Below, piece by piece: positions 1-3,726 of a stretch of 5,947 bases of DNA. The notes beneath the pieces are model-generated. The model saw nothing but the letters and a program-made list of their open reading frames with translations, made no database searches and was not told where the DNA came from. The DNA is from Putridiphycobacter sp965367695. GTDB taxonomy: Bacteria > Bacteroidota > Bacteroidia > Flavobacteriales_D > Crocinitomicaceae. The first letter of the stretch is position 1, and each line of letters begins with the position of its first letter. The stretch lies in the NCBI GenBank assembly GCA_965367695.1, contig CBDUKB010000191.1, positions 1 to 5,947 on the forward strand. The letters run 5' to 3'. The translations under genes and the position numbers were made by a program.

Positions 1-46
1 CATAACCACCAGGTCCCGAACCAATTATTACTACATCATATTTCAT
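1..46 (-). CDS. lpd: Dihydrolipoyl dehydrogenase, N-terminal fragment (runs off left edge)
   Basis: Only the first 15 codons are present, reading MKYDVVIIGSGPGGY. This is the N-terminal beta strand and dinucleotide-binding loop (GxGxxG at G9, G11, G14) that binds FAD in the pyridine nucleotide-disulfide oxidoreductase family. The GSGPGGY form is typical of the E3 subunit shared by the 2-oxoacid dehydrogenase complexes and the glycine cleavage system, which reoxidises dihydrolipoamide with NAD+. The redox-active CxxxxC motif would lie beyond the edge. The ATG at 46-44 is 18 bp after the valS stop, with only an A-rich stretch and no clear Shine-Dalgarno between them, so translation after valS on a shared mRNA is likely. 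Mercuric reductase, glutathione reductase or another family member cannot be fully excluded from 15 residues; thioredoxin reductase usually has GPAG rather than GPGG here. Confidence 0.8.
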   Translation of the reverse strand, partial: MKYDVVIIGSGPGGY

Positions 47-64
47 ACTGTATTCTTTTAAAAT

Positions 65-2695
65 TTAATTTGCCAATTCGGCAATTTTAGTTTCTAATAT
101 TTTTATTTTTTCAGAAGCATCTTTCTCCTTATTCTTTTCATTGGCAACTACTTGCTCTGGTGCACCTGAGACAAATCTTTCATTGCTCAATTTCTTTTGA
201 ACCGAGGCTAAAAATCCTTTGGTATAATCTAATTCCGACTTTAGTTTTTCAACCTCCGCTTCCACATCAATCTCTTCGCCAAATGGTACAAAATACTCAT
301 TGTTTTTGGAGATAAAAGAAAAGGCATTGCTCACTTTTTCTGATACATATTCAAACTTGGCTAAGTTACCTATTTTGCTAATTACAGTATCGAAAGACTT
401 ATCCATTTCGCTATTGGCTTTTACCATTAATTCTACTGCTATTTTATTGGCAATGTTATTTTCTTTTCGGATGTTTCTAATGTTTGAAATTACTTCACAT
501 GCCTTGTCAAATCCATCAATGTTTGCTTGATTGAAAGCTTGTGCTTTTGGCCATTCGGCAATGATAATATCATCTCCTTCTGCTCTTTCGTCCAATAAAT
601 GCCAAATTTCTTCCGCAATAAATGGGGTGAATGGATGCATGATTTTAAGAATGTTTTCAAAAAATTTGATGGTAGCATCTAAGGTAGCTTGATCGATTGG
701 TTGTTGATACCCAGGCTTAATAATCTCTAAATACCAAGAACAGAAATCATCCCATACTAATTTATACGTACTCATCAAAGCATCAGATATTCTGAACTTA
801 TCAAAATGATCGTTAATGGTGTGTAAAGTAGCTTGGTATTTATTTTCAAACCACTCAATTCCCTTTTTGCTTGATTCTGGTTGCTCAATGTCTTGTACAG
901 TCCAGCTTTTTACCAAACGAAATGCATTCCAAACCTTGTTTGAAAAGTTTCTTCCTTGCTCACACTGTGAAGTATCAAAAGGTAAATCGTTTCCAGCAGG
1001 AGAAGAAATTAAGATTCCTACCCGCACACCATCTGCACCGTATTCATCAATTAATCCAAGTGGATCAGGTGAATTACCAAGCGATTTAGACATTTTACGA
1101 CCTAATTTATCTCTTACAATTCCGGTATAATACACATTTTTAAAAGGGGCTTTCCCCATGTACTCATACCCTGCCATGATCATACGTGCCACCCAGAAAA
1201 ACATAATTTCTGGTGCGGTTACTAAATCATTAGTCGGATAATAATAATTGATTTCTTCGTTGTTCGGCTGAGTTAAACCATTAAATGAAGATATTGGCCA
1301 TAACCAAGAAGAAAACCAAGTATCTAACACATCTTCATCTTGCTTTAAATCAGCGGCAGTAAAAGTTTTTCCTGCTTTTTTATTGGCACTCGTAAGGGCT
1401 TCTTCAATCGTTTTTGCTATCACAAAATCATGCTCTCCTTTACCATAATACCAAGCTGGAATTCTATGTCCCCACCACAATTGACGAGAGATACACCAAT
1501 CATTGATGTTCTCCATCCAGTGACGGTAAGTATTTTTTAAATTATCGGGATGAAACTTAATTGTTCCATTCATTACATTTTCTAAAGCGGGTTCAGCCAA
1601 TTGTTTCATATCGACAAACCACTGTAAGCTTAATTTTGGTTCAATAGGCACATCTGTTCTTTCAGAATACCCTACTTTATTGATATGGTCTTCAATTTTA
1701 ACCATGTAACCCGAAGCTTCCAATTCTTTTGAAATGGCTTTTCTCACTTCAAATCGGTCTTGTCCTTCGTAGTGTAAACCGTTTTTATTCAACAAACCTT
1801 CATCCGTTAAAATATCAATGGTCTCAAGGTTATGACGTTTACCTAACTCGTAATCATTTTCGTCGTGTGCCGGAGTTACTTTTAAGCAACCTGTACCGAA
1901 CTCCATTTCTACATAATCATCAAAAATAATGGGAACAGCACGGTTTGCAATAGGCACAATGGCTTTCTTACCTTTCAGGTTCGCATACCTTGCATCATTT
2001 GGGTTGACACAGATAGCAGAATCACCTAAAATAGTCTCTGGACGAGTTGTTGCAATGGTCAACCATTCATCATTGCTTCCTTCAATTTTATAACGAACAT
2101 GGTATAACTTAGAATTCACTTCTTTGTGAATCACTTCTTCGTTCGACAAGGCAGTTTGAGCAGCTGGATCCCAGTTAATCATTCTAATGCCCCGGTATAT
2201 TTTTCCCTTGTTATATAAATCGACAAAAGTATCGATTACAGATTCAGAATATTCAGGATTCATGGTAAACTCTGTACGATCCCAGTCGCAAGAAGCACCT
2301 AATTTTTTCAATTGTTCTAAGATAATACCACCGTATTTATCTTTCCAATCCATGGCGTGACCTAAAAATTCTTCCCGAGAAAGGTCAGACTTTTTAATGC
2401 CTTCTTTTCTCAATTTTTGCACCACTTTCGCTTCCGTTGCAATAGATGCATGATCGGTACCAGGTACCCAACAAGCATTTTTGCCTTCCATTCTCGCTTT
2501 TCTCACCAATACATCTTGAATGGTATTATTCAACATGTGACCCATGTGCAAAACCCCCGTTACATTTGGGGGTGGAATCATTACCGTATATGGCTCTCGC
2601 TCGTCTGGTTCAGAGTGAAAATAGCGTTTTTCTAACCAATGTGCATACCATTTCGACTCGGCTTCTTGTGAATTATAGGCTTTTGGAATTTCCAT
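65..2695 (-). CDS. valS: Valyl-tRNA synthetase (class I)
   Basis: This is a complete 876-residue enzyme that charges tRNA-Val with valine in the cytoplasm using ATP. The class I signature HMGH is at residues 50-53 within PPPNVTGVLHMGH, and KMSKS is at 534-538. The inserted editing (CP1) domain, which hydrolyses mischarged Thr-tRNA, shows TTRPETI at 216-222 and GTGCLKVTPAHDENDY at 267-282. The catalytic core resumes with WCISRQLWWGHRIPAW around 400-415 and DVLDTWFSSWLWP at 455-467. The anticodon-binding helical domain includes HPFTPFIAEEIW at 687-698. Residues about 811-874 form the charged C-terminal coiled-coil arm that separates ValRS from IleRS and LeuRS. The length is normal for a compact bacterial ValRS, and no catalytic motif is missing. 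The ATG at 2695-2693 is chosen because the usual N-terminal region begins there and a -7-like element lies about 30 bp upstream. There is no Shine-Dalgarno, as is usual in Bacteroidota. lpd follows after 18 bp. Confidence 0.98.
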   Translation of the reverse strand: MEIPKAYNSQEAESKWYAHWLEKRYFHSEPDEREPYTVMIPPPNVTGVLHMGHMLNNTIQDVLVRKARMEGKNACWVPGTDHASIATEAKVVQKLRKEGIKKSDLSREEFLGHAMDWKDKYGGIILEQLKKLGASCDWDRTEFTMNPEYSESVIDTFVDLYNKGKIYRGIRMINWDPAAQTALSNEEVIHKEVNSKLYHVRYKIEGSNDEWLTIATTRPETILGDSAICVNPNDARYANLKGKKAIVPIANRAVPIIFDDYVEMEFGTGCLKVTPAHDENDYELGKRHNLETIDILTDEGLLNKNGLHYEGQDRFEVRKAISKELEASGYMVKIEDHINKVGYSERTDVPIEPKLSLQWFVDMKQLAEPALENVMNGTIKFHPDNLKNTYRHWMENINDWCISRQLWWGHRIPAWYYGKGEHDFVIAKTIEEALTSANKKAGKTFTAADLKQDEDVLDTWFSSWLWPISSFNGLTQPNNEEINYYYPTNDLVTAPEIMFFWVARMIMAGYEYMGKAPFKNVYYTGIVRDKLGRKMSKSLGNSPDPLGLIDEYGADGVRVGILISSPAGNDLPFDTSQCEQGRNFSNKVWNAFRLVKSWTVQDIEQPESSKKGIEWFENKYQATLHTINDHFDKFRISDALMSTYKLVWDDFCSWYLEIIKPGYQQPIDQATLDATIKFFENILKIMHPFTPFIAEEIWHLLDERAEGDDIIIAEWPKAQAFNQANIDGFDKACEVISNIRNIRKENNIANKIAVELMVKANSEMDKSFDTVISKIGNLAKFEYVSEKVSNAFSFISKNNEYFVPFGEEIDVEAEVEKLKSELDYTKGFLASVQKKLSNERFVSGAPEQVVANEKNKEKDASEKIKILETKIAELAN

Positions 2696-2724
2696 GTATT
2701 TGTTTCTGTCTTAAAAATAGACCA

Positions 2725-2732
2725 CAAATTTA
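2725..2732 (-). promoter_or_regulatory. Candidate valS promoter, -7 element
   Basis: On the minus strand this reads TAAATTTG, an exact match to the Bacteroidota primary-sigma -7 consensus TAnnTTTG. It would start transcription near 2719-2721, leaving a leader of roughly 25 nt before the valS ATG. No TTG is seen at the usual distance upstream for the -33 element, so only half of the promoter is supported. Short AT-rich matches also arise by chance; the position is the main support. Confidence 0.5.
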
Positions 2733-2784
2733 GGAATTTTTTGTAGATAAATGGGTATTGAAAAGGAGTTTGTTGGGCTAGGAT

Positions 2785-2810
2785 TTTTTCAACTTTTAAT
2801 CCTTGAAAAA
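2785..2810 (-). terminator. Weak hairpin downstream of the ABM gene, possible terminator
   Basis: TTTTTCAA at 2785-2792 and TTGAAAAA at 2803-2810 form a perfect 8-bp stem with a 10-nt loop, 22 bp past the ABM stop codon. The stem is almost all A/T and no uridine tract follows it on the minus strand, so it is a poor intrinsic terminator. A second weak stem (TTGATT at 2816-2821 with AATCAA at 2831-2836) overlaps the ABM stop. Read-through into valS is possible. Confidence 0.25.
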
Positions 2811-2832
2811 TTCAATTGATTCTCGAATTCAA

Positions 2833-3123
2833 TCAAACAATTTCATCCACCGTCCATGCGCCAGCCTTATCGGCGAACCAATTTTTAACAGTTGGCCAAA
2901 TTTGACCAAAAGTTGCGGTGTTTCTGTAATTATTCAAGTCGGCTTCAGATGCCCAATGACTATAAGTAAAAAACACCCCTGTCTCCCCTTTCTCTCTTAA
3001 CAACTTCACCCCCATACAGCCAGGTTGACCAGCAACCTTATCCTTGATGGTTAAATAATATGCTTCAAATTCAGCTGCATGTTCTGGTTTAAAAGTCATT
3101 TTTACAATTCGGGTAATGGGCAT
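2833..3123 (-). CDS. Antibiotic biosynthesis monooxygenase (ABM) family protein
   Basis: This is a complete 96-residue protein of the dimeric ferredoxin-like ABM fold, about the usual length for a single-domain member. Visible family traits are an opening strand (ITRIVKMTFKPE, residues 3-14), a helix with the PEHAAEFEAYY pattern, the turn and strand PGCMGVKLLRE at 34-44, the strand FFTYSHWASEADLNNY at 51-66 with the H56-W57 pair common in the family, and the closing helix and strand ending WTVDEI. Members include quinol monooxygenases such as YgiN, small heme-degrading enzymes and many stress-linked proteins of unknown substrate. They need no metal or flavin, and the substrate cannot be read from sequence. 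No signal peptide is seen, so it is cytoplasmic. It is divergent from the PKD adhesin and 137 bp from valS, with its own candidate promoter, so it is probably monocistronic. The leader is A-rich with no Shine-Dalgarno. Confidence 0.88.
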   Translation of the reverse strand: MPITRIVKMTFKPEHAAEFEAYYLTIKDKVAGQPGCMGVKLLREKGETGVFFTYSHWASEADLNNYRNTATFGQIWPTVKNWFADKAGAWTVDEIV

Positions 3124-3142
3124 GTTTTAGTTTTTTTTTTGG

Positions 3143-3150
3143 CAAAGTTA
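3143..3150 (-). promoter_or_regulatory. Candidate ABM-gene promoter, -7 element
   Basis: The minus strand reads TAACTTTG, an exact fit to TAnnTTTG, ending 19 bp before the ATG. Transcription would begin around 3137-3139, inside a run of ten T (3131-3140; A on the transcript strand), leaving a leader of about 15 nt. A TTG on the same strand at 3163-3165 is only 12 bp away, closer than the usual -33 spacing, so the upstream half is uncertain. Confidence 0.55.
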
Positions 3151-3176
3151 AATATAATGTATCAAGATTATTGATG

Positions 3177-3245
3177 TTAGTTCATAGTTATTAGTTTTTA
3201 GTTATTAGTCAATAGATTCTAGAGACTAGAGTTCAGACGCTAGAC
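3177..3245. repeat. TTAGT / CTAGA degenerate repeat tract, left copy
   Basis: TAGTTATTAGT occurs exactly at 3185-3195 and 3199-3209, a 14-bp period. It is followed by AGATTCTAGA (3214-3223), the near-tandem CTAGAG at 3219-3224 and 3226-3231, and CTAGAC at 3240-3245. There is no coding potential. It resembles low-complexity TAG/CTAG tracts between genes in Bacteroidota; its function is unknown. Confidence 0.6.
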
Positions 3246-3320
3246 AAAAGTAGCAATGCATAAGTATCAAGTTAAATGTTAAATACAAAAACAAGTTATT
3301 TAATGAATAGTAATGAGTGT

Positions 3321-3389
3321 CAGTTCGAGTGTCCCGACAGTTTCGTCGGGATGCGCTGCACTGAGCTTGCCGAAGTGTATCGAGAACAG
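3321..3389. repeat. REP-like palindromic intergenic element
   Basis: The outer arms are GTTC+GA (3323-3328) and TC+GAAC (3380-3381, 3384-3387), with a 2-nt bulge. Inside is a strong hairpin, TCCCGAC (3332-3338) with GTCGGGA (3345-3351) and a 6-nt loop. Next to it is a word reading CACTTCGGCAAGCTCAGTG on the minus strand (3359-3377), whose CACT and AGTG ends can pair. The element is distinctly more G+C-rich than its surroundings. The CAGTTCGAGTG...TATCGAGAACAG framework matches, from general knowledge, short dispersed repeats common between genes in Bacteroidota. It could fold in DNA or in RNA. Copy number elsewhere in the genome cannot be seen from this window. Confidence 0.7.
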
Positions 3390-3410
3390 AACGGAAAAGA
3401 GGAAGTATTA

Positions 3411-3450
3411 AGATACTAGATGCAAGATCCTAGAGGCTAGATTCTAGATT
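3411..3450. repeat. CTAGA degenerate repeat tract, right copy
   Basis: CTAG occurs four times in 32 bp (3416, 3430, 3437, 3444), including tandem CTAGATT at 3437-3443 and 3444-3450. The 10-mer AGATTCTAGA at 3439-3448 is identical to the one at 3214-3223, so the two tracts flank the REP-like element at 3321-3389. Confidence 0.6.
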
Positions 3451-3509
3451 GTAGTCTTTATTGTAATTTTCCGTAAGCCGAAACCTGATATCCTAATTTC
3501 CAAAAACTG

Positions 3510-3610
3510 AACCACAAAGGACACTATGAAGGCACAAAGAACACTAGGAATTCTGATGAATTTACAAACACTTTGAGAACCTTGTGCAAAACTTTGTGCA
3601 CCTTGTGGTT
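3510..3610. repeat. CACAAAG-type imperfect palindrome, about 100 bp
   Basis: The terminal arms AACCACAA (3510-3517) and TTGTGGTT (3603-3610) pair perfectly over 8 bp, and GG (3519-3520) pairs with CC (3601-3602) across one bulged A. An internal pair, GCACAA (3532-3537) with TTGTGC (3582-3587), continues the fold. CACAAAG recurs at 3513-3519 and 3533-3539, and its complement CTTTGTG at 3592-3598. From general knowledge, arrays of AACCACAAAG-GCACAAAG words are a recurrent intergenic repeat in Bacteroidota and some other phyla. It ends 116 bp before the adhesin start codon. There is no T-rich tail that would make it a standard terminator. Confidence 0.65.
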
Positions 3611-3711
3611 AAAAAAGCTAGTTATTAAACACTATAGACTAAAATCAGAGAACCGACAATTGAAAGCTGAAATTCCTAAAATCAAAAAACTAACAGCTAC
3701 ACTATTTTTTG

Positions 3712-3719
3712 TACCTTAG
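3712..3719 (+). promoter_or_regulatory. Candidate adhesin promoter, -7 element (one mismatch)
   Basis: TACCTTAG differs from TAnnTTTG at one base and has the TACC form frequent in flavobacterial promoters. It ends only 7 bp before the ATG, so the transcript would be nearly leaderless. The overlapping TA-T6-G at 3703-3711 has one base too many between TA and TTTG. No TTG is seen at the -33 distance, so the assignment is tentative. Confidence 0.35.
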
Positions 3720-3726
3720 CTTTCAA

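Larger units (their letters stand above)
3124..3726. other. 603-bp divergent intergenic region packed with repeats
   Basis: No coding ORF with a recognisable product lies here. The region separates the ABM gene (minus) from the secreted PKD protein (plus), so it must carry both promoters. It contains two CTAG-rich tracts, an 11-bp direct repeat, a REP-like palindromic element and a ~100-bp CACAAAG palindrome, each listed separately. Stretches 3246-3319, 3451-3509 and 3611-3700 are AT-rich with nothing recognisable beyond two isolated CTAG-type words. Confidence 0.85.

Noticed and set aside
490..678. 62-codon minus-strand ORF within valS
   Set aside because: It is an alternate frame of the same strand as valS, with no independent start signal or domain.
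300..2635. Several plus-strand ORFs of 60-104 codons (such as 300-530, 816-1130, 1729-1929, 2417-2635)
   Set aside because: They lie antisense inside valS, whose minus-strand frame carries every family motif; their translations show no recognisable domain.
2803..3000. 65-codon plus-strand ORF
   Set aside because: It is antisense to the ABM gene, which has clear family features; no domain is seen in the plus frame.
3185..3209. Direct repeat as a CRISPR-like array
   Set aside because: It has only two 11-bp copies 14 bp apart, with no spacer-sized gaps and no cas genes nearby.
3332..3351. Strong hairpin as an intrinsic terminator
   Set aside because: No T-rich tail follows on either strand, and no gene ends towards it; both neighbouring genes start away from this gap.
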